Assembly: GCF_014356525.2 (NCBI RefSeq) | Contig: NC_052510.1 | Coordinates: 21,295,636 to 21,359,635 of the forward strand | Length of the DNA: 64,000 bases | Source of the DNA: Nilaparvata lugens | Taxonomy: Eukaryota > Arthropoda > Insecta > Hemiptera > Delphacidae | Reading direction: 5' to 3' | Part shown: positions 11,671-24,423 of the stretch, piece after piece | How the letters are laid out: the number at the start of each line of letters is the position of its first letter | Position numbering within the stretch: position 1 is the first letter of the stretch | Translations under genes and position numbers: made by a program | The notes under the pieces: generated by a model | Told to the model about the DNA's origin: nothing | Database searches by the model: none | The model's input: only the letters and a program-made list of their open reading frames with translations

Positions 11671-13780
11671 AATCACCCCACTAACAGCATTCTCCCTACT
11701 TTTGTGTAGCATCCAATATAATTGTGTGGGTACGGTATGCTTACTCTCTTCTCGACTATTCTGTCTATGCTACAAATAATTGTGGAAGGAGAAATCGGTT
11801 TCCCCTCTTCATGTTGAAGTTATTCTTTCTCGAACATTATAACCTTTATCTTTAGGCTACATTTACCTTTTGCTATCTATACCTTTACCTTTATCTCTCG
11901 CACTTTCAGAAACTTAGATATCATGAAACCACTCACGAAGGTTACGGTCAATTTCAGAAACACCCTGGATTGTAGAACTCGCTCAAAATGCAACTTAGAT
12001 ATTCTGTCCAAGAATCAATTATTGATTTATATAATTTCCTTTGCCAGGTCTGAAGAGATCTATGGCAAACTCAATTGAAAGCAGTGAAAAGGCAAGAAAA
12101 ATAGTTAAAAATTCATTGAATTTTGAATAATTGTATGCATCATTGCATTCATCATCGCATGTATCATCATGCATAGTATGAAATCATTGCATGCATAATT
12201 GGGGTTAAAGTTCCGCCCCTAGCATAAGTACATATAGTTACTCTCCTCTTCTTTTTTTTTTATTATTCTTAAAGCGAATAAAACTATGAAATGTTGTGTA
12301 TAGCCTACATTCTCCAAGATATTATCTATCTCATCACATAATATTCGATTCATTAGAAAATATAAGTTCTAGTGATATTCATGGCATTTTCAAATACTCG
12401 TAATAGCTCTACATAGCTAAAGTTAGGTTTTTCAAAATGGATCAATTTCCATAGAGTTGATATTTATGTCTTGATAAAAACAATATCTTAGGAAAATGTA
12501 TGCTGTCTTTGGAATTTCATGAATTCATTTGCTATATAGTGGGGTCCACGTTATAATTGCAGTATATATGATTGACAATAGTGTTGCTATCCTTGTCTAT
12601 CTAGCAACAAAGCAGATAGAGCTATCTCTCTCTAGCTTTGCAATGTTGTCAGTTAGCCAGAAATATTTCATGTACTACTTTTGACAGTGACTGTAAAGAT
12701 GTAAACAAACAATTCTCATCCACCATATTCTTTCATCATTCTACCAAAGCATTTCAGTACACAAGTCGTATCATTGATTTAAAATGTATTTTTAAATAAA
12801 TGGAATTATTTTTAGTCATTACCATATGAGAAACACAAATTACACCGGAAATGACACTTTAGAAGTTGATAACTTTGAGACAATCCTAAACTACGTTCAT
12901 GATTCAGTTTACTGGAATAGGGGCTAGGCCTACTGGTACCGGTATAAATAGGTAATATTTAAAGGTTATTTCAGAATTATTTCCATTTAAATTATCCTAT
13001 TATAAATAGGATTTTTATTTTTATATTATTTTAAAAATGAATTAGAATAGAAAACCTACCGAATAACTTAATTTCTGTTGCTTTGAAGTTCAGATTGGTG
13101 TATCACGGCTTTTTCAATTAGCCGCCTTTCAGGTTTGTATGAAAATAGAAATCTGATCTCAGTTATGAAAGCAAAGTTTAGAATCAAATTATTGTGAAAA
13201 GATACTTTATTGGTGATTTAATCAATTTGACATGAAATCGATTATTTTATTAATGAAATTAAAACTAATATTAGATCAAATTCAATGGGATGTATTGAGT
13301 TATAGCTATGTACACTCAGTGGTAAAATGGAGTCAATTTAAGAGACTCAGCAACGTTGTTCTCGTCTTATCTTTCTTCATCATTATAATGTGGACCTCTC
13401 TATACCAATTCAGAAGTGGGTCACCCCAAAGATTTTTACAGTATAGGCGCTCATATCTCAAAAAGTAAAAATTTTAAAATAGGGGTTTCCTGGAAATTTG
13501 GTATATTTTAGTGATTATATTGTGAGTAAATCAAAATACTTAAAAAAATATCACAAAAGTAGCCAGTAGAACGTTTTTAAAAGCGAGGTGCACGAATTTA
13601 AGTATACTCTTGAAAGTATTCCACTTCAGTCAAATTACTCGTCGATGGATGAAGTAGTAGGTGATTAAGATAGCATTTCATTGAAAAAAAAAACAAAACA
13701 TTTCCATGGAAATCCACAGTCTTGTTATTTTCAATGATCAAATCACCTTTAAACCAAGCATAGAACTATTAAATAATTCC
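11671..13780. other. Intron DNA, nothing coding seen
   Basis: AT-rich part of the last intron. An imperfect inverted repeat around 12570-12660 (TTGACAATAGTGTTGC against TTGCAATGTTGTCAG) may be a MITE. The open frame at 13232-13468 has no protein-like features. Confidence 0.4.
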
Positions 13781-13783
13781 TAC

Positions 13784-13847
13784 CTGTTTCCTGTTCTCTG
13801 TGCTTGTGCTTGTGCGTTAGTAGGAGTTGGGAAAGAAAATCTTCCAT
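13784..13847 (-). CDS. Coding exon 4 of the unrecognised gene (short)
   Basis: A 64-nt exon with acceptor TTACATTCCAG|AT at 13848-13849 and donor AACAG|GTAGG at 13783. The leading AT joins the single G left by exon 3 to make an Asp codon. The reading is GRFSFPTPTNAQAQAQRTGN, and the exon leaves two bases (AG) for exon 5. The peptide is Pro/Thr then Ala/Gln rich, so probably disordered. An alternative frame starting at the ATG on the exon border also stays open here, but it does not join exon 3 in phase and stops early in exon 5. The exon is too short to stand alone; support comes from splice sites and phase agreement on both sides. Confidence 0.6.
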
Positions 13848-14036
13848 CTGGAATGTAAGGGAAATGCAATTTGTTATTAGAGGTTAAATTTAAGATACAT
13901 TCGGGATGTTAATATTATTATTATAGAAGTAGAATTTGTTTGTAATCAATTGATAAGTTATATTACAAGGTCTTTATAATAAGTAACCGGACTGACCTAA
14001 GGAAAATTTTTATTTGCTAAATATGTACAATTTTTC

Positions 14037-14335
14037 TTTAGAAATCTACAAAGTAGTCCCCATTGAAGTCGATAACACGCTGATACCGAATTTTCCAATC
14101 CCTGAACGCTCCCTGAAAGTCGGAAACCTCTATATGCTGTCTAGAGCCCTCGTCGTAGCACGTTGAACGTTTTCCAGAGTCCCGAACCGCGTCCCGTTAA
14201 TTTGTCTCTTGATCTTGGGGAACAAAAAGAAGTCCGGTGGTGCCATATCTGGGCTGTAAGGAGGATGTGACAACGTTACCCTCGACTGTTTAGCCAACTG
14301 CTCGGTGACGAGCAGGCAGGTGTACGACGGAGCAC
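14037..14335 (-). pseudogene. Mariner transposase C-terminal fragment (left arm)
   Basis: Mirror image of the right-arm fragment on the minus strand. It reads KQSRVTLSHPPYSPDMAP, then PDFFLFPKIK (catalytic Asp as APPD) and a decayed C-terminus with a stop. It differs from the right arm by scattered substitutions, so the inversion is not recent or the two halves came from different copies. Confidence 0.75.
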
Positions 14336-14479
14336 CTCTCTGTAGTAGTAGACAGTAGTAAACTGATCTCGTTTACAGTTTGGCCGTGTGGCACAAACTC
14401 TTTGTGAACAGCCAGTACTAGAGAGAGGTGCTCCGTCGACTAACCGGTTCATCGAGTCTGTCCGGGGATTGCCGATTCG

Positions 14480-14794
14480 TGGATCCTCCATCAGGACAAT
14501 GCTCCGTCGCACACCTGCCTGCTCATCACCTAGCAGTTGGCCAAACAGTCGAGGGTAACGTTGCCACATCCTCATTACAGCCCGGATATGGCACCATCGG
14601 ACTTCTTTTTGTTCCCCAAGATCAAGATACAACTTAACGGGACGCGGTTCGGGACTCTGGAAAACGTTCAACGTGCTTCGACTAGGGCTCTAGACAGAAT
14701 AGAGGTTGCAGACTTTCAGGGATCGTTCAGGGATTGGAAAATCCGGTATCAGCGTGTTATCGACTTCAATGGGGACTACTTTGGAGGTTTCTAA
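14480..14794 (+). pseudogene. Mariner transposase C-terminal fragment (right arm)
   Basis: Reads WILHQDNAPSHTCLLIT, one stop, then QLAKQSRVTLPHPHYSPDMA and PSDFFLFPKIK, ending GDYFGGF-stop. The second catalytic Asp (HQD) and third (PSD) are separated by 34 positions, the mariner DD34D signature. A typical transposase is about 345 residues, so only the last third remains. The first Asp and the DNA-binding domain are absent, and an in-frame TAG lies between the two motifs. It cannot encode an active enzyme. Confidence 0.85.
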
Positions 14795-14865
14795 AAGAAA
14801 ATTGTGCATATATTGCCAATAAAAAATTTCCTGAGGTCAGTCCGGTTACTTATTATACAGACCCT

Positions 14866-17040
14866 GTATACTGTCACTGTGATTTATGTTGGGTTTTTGT
14901 TTTAAAGCAGATTTATTAGTCAGTACGGTAGGCCTACAGTATTTGTTTTTGTAATGACAAATTATTATATTTCTCCATTGCTATTTCAGCTTTTTATTTA
15001 GCAATAGAATGAACAGAATCGCATTGGAATCTTCATTAGTCAAACCAAAGCTTTCATTCTGTCCTAAGCCAAAACAGAAGGCAATAATTAAGATGGATAG
15101 TGATTTGATATCGTATTGGAATTAATCAAACGTTAAAAAATGGACTTTTATTAGTCTATCATACACAACAACAACAATACGGTAGCTAGGTAATCAATTA
15201 TAATTATAACTTCAAACCCTTATTGAAGTGACATTTCAATATTAATTGCCAATTATTTAACACTGCAATACTCTCACGGGGTGAATATGACCCAATAGAA
15301 AAAATTTATAATTTACTGCTTCTGCGGTTGACACTATCGAACTGACTTGTATGTCTCAGTAGCTTCTTCCTGTTTCATTTCCTACAGAGTGCGACAGAGC
15401 CGATTATGGATCTGCGAGACGTGTCTGTTGCTAGTTCCCTTCAACTTCCAAACCCACGACTCACGACTGAATTGTGTTGTAGCAGACACAAATTGTGTTA
15501 AATAGTGTTGGGAACAGAAATTCTGCGTGTCATGTTGAATTGACGTCAAAAAGCTTGTTGTGTAGCGATCACAGATTTATATTATTTTCGTAACCACCCG
15601 CGAACGGCAAAACCATGATAATCACCGGTCCAAATCATGCTGCCCAGTCAAATAATGGACAAAAAACAAAAAATTGATCAACGTCTCAATTGACCTGAGT
15701 CTCATTGTTCAATGAACTTGATAAAAAATATGAAGTGAAATGCAAAAAAGAACGAGGTCAAAAAATTATTGTTATTTACAGGTATACAGTATCAATGGAT
15801 TAGTAGAGTGAAGTAAATTTCCCAAGCAGGAGGCTTTTGACCAATTTTGCACTGCAATTTCAAAAACTTAGAAATTGAATTAAAATTTTTAAATTAATTT
15901 ATAAAACCCCACTGTCAACTTGATATGTATGATATCAAGTACAGTAGACTCTTCATAATACAAACACTCAATAATACGAAATTCTCAATTATTCGAAGTA
16001 AATCAATGGTCCCTAGAAAACTCAAGCTAATTCGAAAAAAATGTATTTTGATACTCTTGTTACTCGTAATACGAAGTGAAAAACAAAGCCTATAAAGGGA
16101 CAACAACACGTGATAATATTAGAAGCTTCCAATTTAACTATTGATGATACGAACTTTCTTTGATACAGCTATATCCATCCTATACGTAAGTATATGCCCT
16201 ATTAATTTTTTATTATCTTGGGATACTGTGTAGGTGCAGTAGGCTATTGTAATTACTGTACAGTATTGTATGTTTAATTATCCTCAAATGTGCATAAAAT
16301 CTGTTCATAAAATTGACGCTGTAGAATAATAAGGTGATGGGGAAGTATTCGAAGTATAATTTATGCCATTGAGATAGAGCCGAACTCAACAAATTCAAAC
16401 AGAGTAAAATCACGAAATTCACCAACAAATAAGATTATCGTACCCACCTAATTAATAAAGGAAAGCTTCTAAAAAAATATAAATTGATAAAATTAAATTA
16501 AATTGGCATTGTTGTGATTCATTCTCATTGTTTTGATTGATCCATACTTTAATAATATTCTTCATATCCATTATATTGTATCCTTCTTTATTATTACATT
16601 CTTCATATTTATTTACTTTGATGATTCTCACTTTTATATACTGTGTCCGATTATCAAGTAATTCGTCAAAAAATGTCCTCCTTTTATCCATTCAAACTTT
16701 CAATAATATAAAATCTCTGTAATTCGTCGTTTTTCTCTAGTGCCTTCAAATCAAGAGAGTTGTTGAGTGTAAAGTATCTTATTCACTAACTAAAGCATTT
16801 GGATTGCTTGGGATCAATCATGCACTATTAATGAATGTCTGTTGATAAAAGATATGGAGTTTTTCGAAATCATGATTCATTCAGTGAGTCATATTTCGTA
16901 TTTTTAATTTTAAGTAGACTGACCCTGAGTCAAGTGAAGTCTGAAGTTTAGTCATGTAAGCCTATAGTCAAGTCTAGTTAAGAGTAATACCAAGTGTCGC
17001 TTGAATTGTCAACTCAATTTGTTCTCAAATAAACAAGGAT
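14866..17040. other. Intron DNA, nothing coding seen
   Basis: Mostly AT-rich. 15360-15620 is less AT-rich, but no exon could be built there in either orientation. Short open frames near 15915-16722 are hydrophobic by AT bias only. Confidence 0.4.
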
Positions 17041-17045
17041 TTTCA

Positions 17046-18720
17046 ATAATTCAATATCAATATCAATATCAATAATTTTATTCAGTAGAATGCATTAAAA
17101 AATTGGTCCCGCTAAACCTAAAAGATTTCACAGCAGGAACCATTAAATAATAAAATACATAAATAGAATGAATGCTTACTTCAACAATAAACTAAGGAAA
17201 AAAATTTCATGGAACTGGGAGTTTAGGAATTTAAAAAGGAGTATGAGGTATTAGATGAACTAAGGATGATTAATAGGGTATAGGGTTAATGGAAATTGGA
17301 AAAAATGGAAAACTCAAAAACTTCAAATCATAAAACTAAATTCAATTTAAAATAAAGTAGACTTGATACTCTATAGTAAGTAAGCATCAAAAGATATTAA
17401 TCATATTCAGAATTGAGGATAATACTAAACAAAAAATACAATAAGTCATTAAAAATACAATCCATATAGTATATGAAATATATATAATATTAAATGATAT
17501 ATTGATATATATTATGAAAAATTAGTCACTCTAAGGCGGTGTTTCACAAATAGCTACCAAGAATCATTTTATCAGCAAACTAATATCTATGTAATTATAA
17601 AAATAAAAAAAGCAAAAAAATTCATGATTTTTCTCTATCTAGTGTAGACTAAAGTATTGAAGCAGTAGTGTCACAAATGAAAATCATTCACAATGATAAG
17701 TTGGAAAATATCTTCCTTGGAGTAATCTCGGATGATGATAGGGAACAAATTAAAAATCATTAACAGAATCCTTGATTAGGCATGGCATCGAGGATTCGGG
17801 ATGTGCTGCAAACTACCTATTAGACAGGGTAGAGCGTATCCAATTCAGAACCCTCAAATGTATAATGGAAAAAGATCATTGAAATACATTATTCCCTTTC
17901 AGTGCCAGGGTTATTTATTAGATAAAGACAATCTGGTGGTATATTTCTATGTAAAAAGAAGATTCAAGCAGTGATTGCACATTACTTTTTCGAAATATAA
18001 TCTATATGTAATTCCCATTTTAGTTTATCATCCAAGATTACATGAAGGTAACGGGTGTTATTTGCAACTTTCAAAGGGGTACATGTGCAGTGATCACCAT
18101 CATTCAAACATTTTTTGAATGATTTTTTGAAAAATTATTTTGGTTGCCATGGAAAAAATTGTAATGTGTAATTTTCAGTTCAATATTATCATCAACATTT
18201 TTATAGTTTTTGCTTTTCAAATGTGATTTTGTGTTTGAAAATAGTTTTCTTGATTTTAAATTTTATAAAATAGGAACTCAGGAAGTGGAAGTGTAAATTT
18301 TTAGTGAGAAAATATAAACTTGAGTGTTGATAGGAAATGACATTGGTTAATACGGCAAGGCAGAACATCCGAAAGGATCTCTCTGCCAATAAAAGCCATA
18401 AGAGTAAATAAATAAAACCATCATTTAAATAAAGACACTTAGGCCTACAATCATGATTTTTTATAACTGGAGGATTAAGAACTTAGTATGGGGTGTTTTG
18501 AAGTGTGGGACCACTGTCTTAGATTTATTAATAATCAAGTTCCTATCATGTGACCATCGAAGAATATTATTATAGTCATCTTGAATAGTTTTTTCGGCTA
18601 TTTCGAAATTTGTATGGGCTACTATCGAAGCAGTGTCGTCTACATACATGAAGAGCTCTTGTGATTTTTTATCACAGATGGCAAACCATTAACGTAAATT
18701 TTATATAAAAAATAGGACCT
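17046..18720 (-). mobile_element. Decayed non-LTR retrotransposon, minus strand
   Basis: The 3' end appears to be a short ATTGAT repeat (17051-17074 as ATCAAT on the plus strand), typical of some poly(A)-less elements. Minus-strand reading at 18649-18461 is reverse transcriptase (YVDDTA). Between them are AT-rich debris and a few degenerate repeats. At 17770-17900 the plus strand reads LLDRVERIQFRTLK, resembling the C-terminal part of another RT in the opposite direction, so more than one fragment may be present. Confidence 0.5.
18461..18649 (-). pseudogene. Reverse transcriptase fragment
   Basis: Contains MYVDDTASIVAHTNFEIAE followed by ILRWSHDRNLIINKSKT, the catalytic YxDD loop and the downstream WxxxxxLxxNxxKT motif of non-LTR reverse transcriptases. 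Upstream of it another frame reads GPIFYIKF, the region just before the catalytic loop, so at least one frameshift is present. Only about 60 residues are left of a domain normally over 200. Confidence 0.7.
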
Positions 18721-18770
18721 AGTTGATTGAGCAAAGTGAGGTCTAAGATTCAAGTCGACGATTTGGCATT

Positions 18771-18861
18771 TCTCTTAATGTTTAAATGTTTTAATGTTTA
18801 AATGTTTGAATTTTTGAATGTTTAAATGTTTGAATGTTTAAATGTTAAAATGTTTAAATGT
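18771..18861. repeat. 8-bp satellite (ATGTTTAA), left remnant
   Basis: Copies of ATGTTTAA with variants ATGTTTGA and ATGTTAAA. It ends abruptly at the LTR start (18862). The same satellite resumes at 34317, just past the LTR element, so it is one array split by the insertion. Confidence 0.85.
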
Positions 18862-20312
18862 TGTCACGGTGAGATTCGCCAAACAGCTTTGATAAGCAAC
18901 TTTCTATAATAATAAGCTAAAAATTACACTACCCACTTTTATTGGCTGTTGAAATAACAACAAAATCTATGATATATTCATTTATTAAGATCCAGATTCA
19001 CAAACAGTTGTAAATGGTTTTCGAATAACCTATAACAGCATAATGTTGAATGTTTGTTTACAATAAGGGTTAGTTTCTTGATGCAAACTGAGCCGGCTAC
19101 CTTATCAGTCAGCTGATAACCGGCATGTCTGTTTCTGGTTGTTGACTGCTTGCTTTGATTTTCAATTTTATTATGTTGTTTATTGTACACTCTGACCTGC
19201 TGAAAAATCTTCTCATTGTTCCCCTATATTTGTTTTGCTTGTTTTCTCGTTTTTATTTGTAAAATTATTTATTTATTCTATATGGCACACCTGAGCACAT
19301 TTTCTTCATTTGTAGCCATCCTATTGGTAGATTTGTTTTTCTGACCAGTGATTGGTCATTAACTGGTCATGTGACCTTTTCTTCCCCAAACCTAGCTTCT
19401 CAATTTCGGAGAAAAAAAAAGAAAGAGAGAGATCAACTGAGCATTCCAATGGAGAGTCGTTTGTAACGCCTATTTGTTATTTTTTCTCGTTTTAAATGTT
19501 TCATTGTTAAATTTATGTAAGAGTGCTAAATACAATTAATGTAGAGTTCCCGTAACGTTAGAATTTAATTTGATTGCCAAGTCTCAGCAAAAGGAAGTTA
19601 TTAATTATTATTAAAATCGCGAGCCAAATAATGAAGCCTAATATGATGCCATGCAGCCTGACAAAAGATGCCAGCCATGCAGTGAACAAATCTTCATGAG
19701 TGAGTGTGCGTATATTATGGGCCCATATCATGTGAGTGATTTATGATGATAATATTATTTCAAAATCTCTTCGACTCATTGTTCCATAAACAAACTGGTA
19801 TATCGTTTGTAAAAATTCTGACGTTACACTGTCCAAACTTGAGTCGGGCAACCCTTGGGTGAAAGCACTACATGCTCATCCTTAATAAATTTATAAACTT
19901 GAAAGAACTCTTTAACAATAAAATTATATTGTTTATGGGCTTAACCCTTCATTATCAAATTCATTTATTAATTATTGAACAAACAATATTTTTATATGAT
20001 TTAGTAAATTTAAATAAATGCAACTTGTCATCACATTTTGTTCCTTAGTGACCCTGTGTTCGACCTTGCTTATAGCTTATTTATATGCTAATATCATTTT
20101 CATTTCAGAGGTCAATAGTAACCCATCATCGAGTTACTTGATCCTGAGGAAATATAGTACAATTAATCCTTTGATTAATTGTCAGGAAAATAATCTAGTA
20201 TACTCTAGACATTTTTTCCTATTTCGTGTGACAAGACAAGGGTACTTCCCAAAACAGGAGTTAACCCTCAGATAAGTGCCATCACCGACAGGAGACTGGT
20301 ATAAACATCACA
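18862..20312 (+). repeat. 5' LTR of the nested element, 1451 bp
   Basis: TGTCACGGTGAGATTCGCC to ATAAACATCACA. The same LTR family occurs as the truncated 3' LTR (33643-34316), a solo LTR (50582-52029) and an interrupted partial copy (41679-42007 plus 49762-49927). Confidence 0.88.
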
Positions 20313-20314
20313 CG

Positions 20315-20332
20315 TGGCGTCCGGCGAACAGA
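20315..20332 (+). other. Putative primer-binding site
   Basis: TGGCGTCCGGCGAACAGA starts two bases after the 5' LTR. The TGGCG start and position fit a tRNA primer site. Primer tRNA not assigned. Confidence 0.6.
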
Positions 20333-20344
20333 GACTCAAGGAAG

Positions 20345-20575
20345 ACAGTGGAGCTTACATTACTTAAAAATATTATTTTTCACAGGAAGATCTACAATCT
20401 TGAGACAGAAATTAATTCTTATTTTCAGGAATTAGCCTGTATTCAGCGAACTTCAAGCCTACATTACTTATTATTTTTTACAGGAGGATCTGCAATCTGG
20501 AGGCAGTAATCAATAGCCTATATTTTTATTTCAGAAATTGGGTGTGCATCCGGCAAACTTTAAGCCTACTGCTTA
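20345..20575 (+). repeat. Duplicated leader segment, about 113-bp units
   Basis: Two imperfect tandem copies in the untranslated leader of the LTR element. Each holds CTTACATTACTTA or CCTACATTACTTA, then CACAGGAAGATCTACAATCT or ACAGGAGGATCTGCAATCT, then a TTTCAG and a CGGCAAACTT-type end. Confidence 0.6.
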
Positions 20576-21048
20576 CATTGCTTACTTGTGTTATTTTAAA
20601 TAAGTTATAACCAAGGTCGAACAAGTTTTATGCATGTAGTGTATAGCCCAAGATTACACCTGATTTTTATTTCACTGTTGTCCTTTAATGAGCAGATTTT
20701 CAAAAAGGCTTTTCATAGGTTGTTCTTGTTCAATTATAAATGAACATACCCGAATCAGCACTATTCAAGCTTTATTGAACTTGAACCAAATATTTATTTT
20801 GTTAATGTATTTATATCATGTGTTTATTTGTTTGTTTAGCACACCATGTGCATAAGTCGGCCTACCGATTATTGTCGTGTATAATTTTCTAGTTTCATGC
20901 TGTGGTTATTGATTATAATAATTATTTTCCAACTAACCTGCAAGTATAATCAAAACGTACGCTTTGCGCGACACTGCACTACTTCGCTTCTTAATAATCC
21001 ACTACAAGATCATCAACCTTTTATATCCTCATTTATTCACCAACTCCA

Positions 21049-21708
21049 ATGGCTACCATACAACACAAAATCGAAGTCACTTCAGATGATGATATACCCT
21101 CACAAAGAAGCCCAGTACTAAGAAGTACATCAGTTAACTTTAATTTGGGGGCTGGAGAGGTTATTTCATCAACCCAATTGGACAAAAGTCGACTACTTAA
21201 TGCTCCTAGGCTAACAACTCCTGAAGCTGCCCTAGCCATCCTTCTAAATGCCTTGAAAAAACAAAATAAAGATTTCAAGACCGAAATGAAGATGCAATTT
21301 TTGCAGATAAAGGAGGATATAGTGGATAGTATAAGTTCTGAGATTAGACAACACAAACCAGACATTAAAGCTGAATTTTCAGAATTAAAGCAGGAAGTGA
21401 GCCAGATAATTGAGTCTATGAATAAGCAGGATGAAAAAAACACACTATCAGACGTTAGGTTAGCTGAAGTTGGAAAGATGCAAACTAAACATTCCCCTCA
21501 AGTGAATCGAATGGAAGTAAGTTTGACTCTAACCAACAATGTATACTGCAGTTTTGACTCTATTTGTGAGTTAAAGGGGCAATCAGCACAAACTCTTGTA
21601 GGCCCAATGAATTACAATCCTAGTTGTAGTAAGGATGAGTCAAAAAGGGGTAGATACACGTCTTGCATGAGTAGTTGCAGTTATGAAAGGGCAAAAACAG
21701 TTAGGGTA
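21049..21708 (+). pseudogene. gag-like ORF, 5' part (interrupted by pogo)
   Basis: ATG at 21049 opens MATIQHKIEVTSDDDIPSQR. Residues about 60-140 are rich in Lys/Glu with heptad-like spacing (IKEDIVDSISSEIRQHK), a likely coiled coil. The position after LTR, primer site and leader makes this gag. No zinc knuckle is seen in this part. The frame is cut at 21708 by the pogo element's TA target site. The gag sequence continues at 25237 as a Gln/Asn/Lys-rich stretch to about 25540, one frame off after precise excision in silico, so a further indel exists. Confidence 0.6.
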
Positions 21709-24004
21709 AATGCACCAGTAATAGACAGTTCACCAGTAATTGGCACTTTATTATTAATTTACTAGTTGTAAGCTTTCTATTGGTTCCAGACCACTTTTTT
21801 CTTCATCAGCTGGTAGCTTACACATTTCTCCACCATCTACTGCAGAGCTGAATCAGGTGTTCGTTGGTGTTTGAGTTGGAGAATTTTTTTGTTGTTCAGC
21901 TGCTCAATTTCATTAATTCTCTAAGGAAAGAACTAAGAGGTATGTGTTCACATGTTGCTATCTGTACAGTGTGTAGTTGGAAATATCGATTGAGAAATAA
22001 TATCACTGGTTTCTGTATTAAAAAATCTATAATTTGATAACCTACAATTGCCATAACCTCCAATTTTTAGGATCGAAAATGGGGGTGCCAATTACTAGAT
22101 CTTGATTATGCTGTTTCCCCCAGTTATTGGCAGTGACTGCCAATTAATGGGTTCATAAAAATCTAGTAATTGGCACTGAGTATAATTTTTCTCTAAGGCC
22201 GTGGGTAAGTACAAAACATAATAGAGGAATTCTATACAGTAGTTACTAAGTGAGGTGGTAGAAACGTTCCATATTAATTTAAATGAAAAACACAAAAATC
22301 TTGTCCAATTCTACAATTTATCTTTGGTGCAAGGACAATCTCATGACATAGGTCTAGGCCTAACTTGTCTAGGCTAGTTAACTAGGCCAGTAAAGTATAC
22401 TTACACCGTTTATTGTTTAATTAGATATTCAAGGGACCACCAAGGGGCTACCACTTTGTGGTAGCCTAACTAATGATAAAAAATTTGTTTGTTTGCAGAT
22501 AAGCATGGCGCGGCCTAAGAAAAAAGGACCAAAGTTTGAATACAGTGAAGCTGATATGGATGCAGCTATTGCCGCAGTGAGAGAAGGAGAAACTGCTTTT
22601 GCTGTTAGTAGGAGATTTGGTGTGCCGAGGTCAACCCTTGTGAACAAAGCAACTGGTAAAACTCCAATCCAGCGGAAGATGGGACCACCGCCTGCTTTGG
22701 GACATACCATTGAAGAGATGATAGCTAAGTGGATCCGTGCGATGGCCAGTAGAGGGTTTCCAGTTACGAAAATAGACTTAGCTATTTCAGTTAAACAAAT
22801 AGTGACAAAAATGAACATTAAAACCAATTTCACAAATAATACTCCAGGGAAGAAGTGGATAGAGCTTTTTCTGAATCGACATCCGAATATAGTTTTGCGT
22901 GAGACAGAAAAACTAAGTAAAGTGCGTGCTTCAGTCACTGAAAAAGACATCCGTGCGTGGTTTGCAGAAGTTCAAGATTATGTACGTGAAAAAGCTCTTT
23001 GTGAAGTTTTAAAAGATCCTACACGGATCTTCAACCTAGACAAAACTGGCTTCATGCTTTGTCCTAATACAGGTAAAGTTTTAGCTGCTAAAGGCCAGAA
23101 GAACATCTATGAAGTTCATTCCGGTTCTGGTAAGGAAAATATAACAGTTCTAACAACTGTAAATGCTGCTGGGAAAAGTGCTCCTACACTTGTTGTGTAT
23201 CCTGGCCAGAGACTGCCATCTGCAATAAAAACAAGTTTTCCTGCAAACAAGGATTGGGCTCTAGGCAGGTCTGAATCCGGCTGGATGAATGGTGAAGTTT
23301 TTTTTGAATTTATAGCCAATAATTTACATAATTGGTTAAAAGAGCAAAAAATAAAGATGCCAATTATTTTGTTCATGGACGGGTATTCAGCACATATTAC
23401 CTACCATTTGAGCAAATTTTGTCGCTGTATTCAGGCCAGTGAAACAAAATTGGAGCAAGGCTGTTCATGAGTGGCGTATGGATCCGAAGCAAGATGGTGC
23501 ATCTTTAACAAAATTCAATTTTGCACCATTGTTGAAAGAAGTTCTGGACAAGACCATGAATGAGTCAACAATTAAAAATGGCTTCAGAGTCTGTGGTCTC
23601 TACCCATTTAATGTAAATTCAGTTGACTTCACCAAGTGCAACATAATGAGTACTGGTACAAAGGAAACAGAACTAAAAGGATCTGGACAAAAGCACCATG
23701 CTGAAAAAGAAGTAATTCTGAAACATATAGAATCCTTCATCGACCCCAACACACTGCAACAATTCAAAGAGACGTATAAGCTATTCACTCTTATTTGGAA
23801 TGGTAGTGAGTCATCCCATGACCTGTACGTTGTGTGGAAAAAAATTAAAGATGAGACTCGAGTTGAAACTTACCAAATGGAGGATCTTCAAATCGACAAT
23901 GATTTGCAAGATGACAACTTAGGAATTGACATCTTACCTATTGAAGACTTAGGATTAGGACCATTTAATGACCTGACAGATGACGATCCAGTGCTTGACA
24001 ATCA

Positions 24005-24241
24005 GCCTTCATGTTCGACATCCATCCATCCACCCAAACCTACGCCTACCAAGCCTTCGTGTTCGACATCAATCCATCCATCCAAACCTACGCCTACCAA
24101 GCCTTCATGTTCGACATCCATCCATCAATCCAAACCTACGCCTACCAAGCCTTCGTGTTCGACATCAATCCATCCATCCAAACCTACGCCTACCAAGCCT
24201 TCATGTTCGACATCCATCCATCAATCCAAACCTACGCCTAG
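24005..24241 (+). repeat. 48-bp tandem repeat encoding a 16-residue Pro/Ser/Thr repeat
   Basis: Five copies of PSCSTSIHxSKPTPTK (first PPKPTPTK), in the transposase tail. Copies alternate between HP and HQ and between TCATGTTCGACATCC and TCGTGTTCGACATCA codings. The array therefore looks like a 96-bp higher-order unit amplified after one internal duplication. Confidence 0.9.
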
Positions 24242-24423
24242 GCCTAAATCTCCGTTGAGACGAGAGAAATTGGCAAAGGTTTTATCACCAGAGACAGAAG
24301 GAAACAATGTACCTTCTCCGTTAAAAGATATTTTGTTATGGCCAGGAACTCCAACCAAAAGTAATTTGAAAAGAACCAAAACCAGAATGCCGTCAGTGGT
24401 CACTTCCCTAAAGTGGTTGGACT

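Larger units (their letters stand above)
13966..14865. mobile_element. Palindromic (foldback) mariner element, 900 bp
   Basis: Flanked by TA on both sides (13964-13965 and 14866-14867). Ends read CAAGGTCTTTATAATAAG on the left and, in complement, CAGGGTCTGTATAATAAG on the right. The left arm (13966 to about 14337) is the inverted counterpart of the right arm (about 14500-14865). A loop of roughly 160 bp lies between. Both arms carry the 3' end of a mariner transposase gene, so the element is two mariner 3' halves joined head to head. Both outer ends are the transposon's 3' terminal repeat. Confidence 0.85.

Noticed and set aside
14276..14671. 131-codon minus-strand frame
   Set aside because: It crosses the loop of the palindromic mariner and is the antisense of the transposase fragment.
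15360..15620. Less AT-rich stretch suspected to be an upstream exon or promoter
   Set aside because: No donor/acceptor pair in frame with exon 3 or 4 could be found, and the direct exon 3-exon 4 join already fits.
22429..22950. 173-codon minus-strand frame
   Set aside because: Antisense shadow of the pogo transposase DNA-binding region.
23980..24258. Two further open frames across the 48-bp repeat
   Set aside because: They follow from a stop-free 48-bp unit; the third frame matches the transposase tail.
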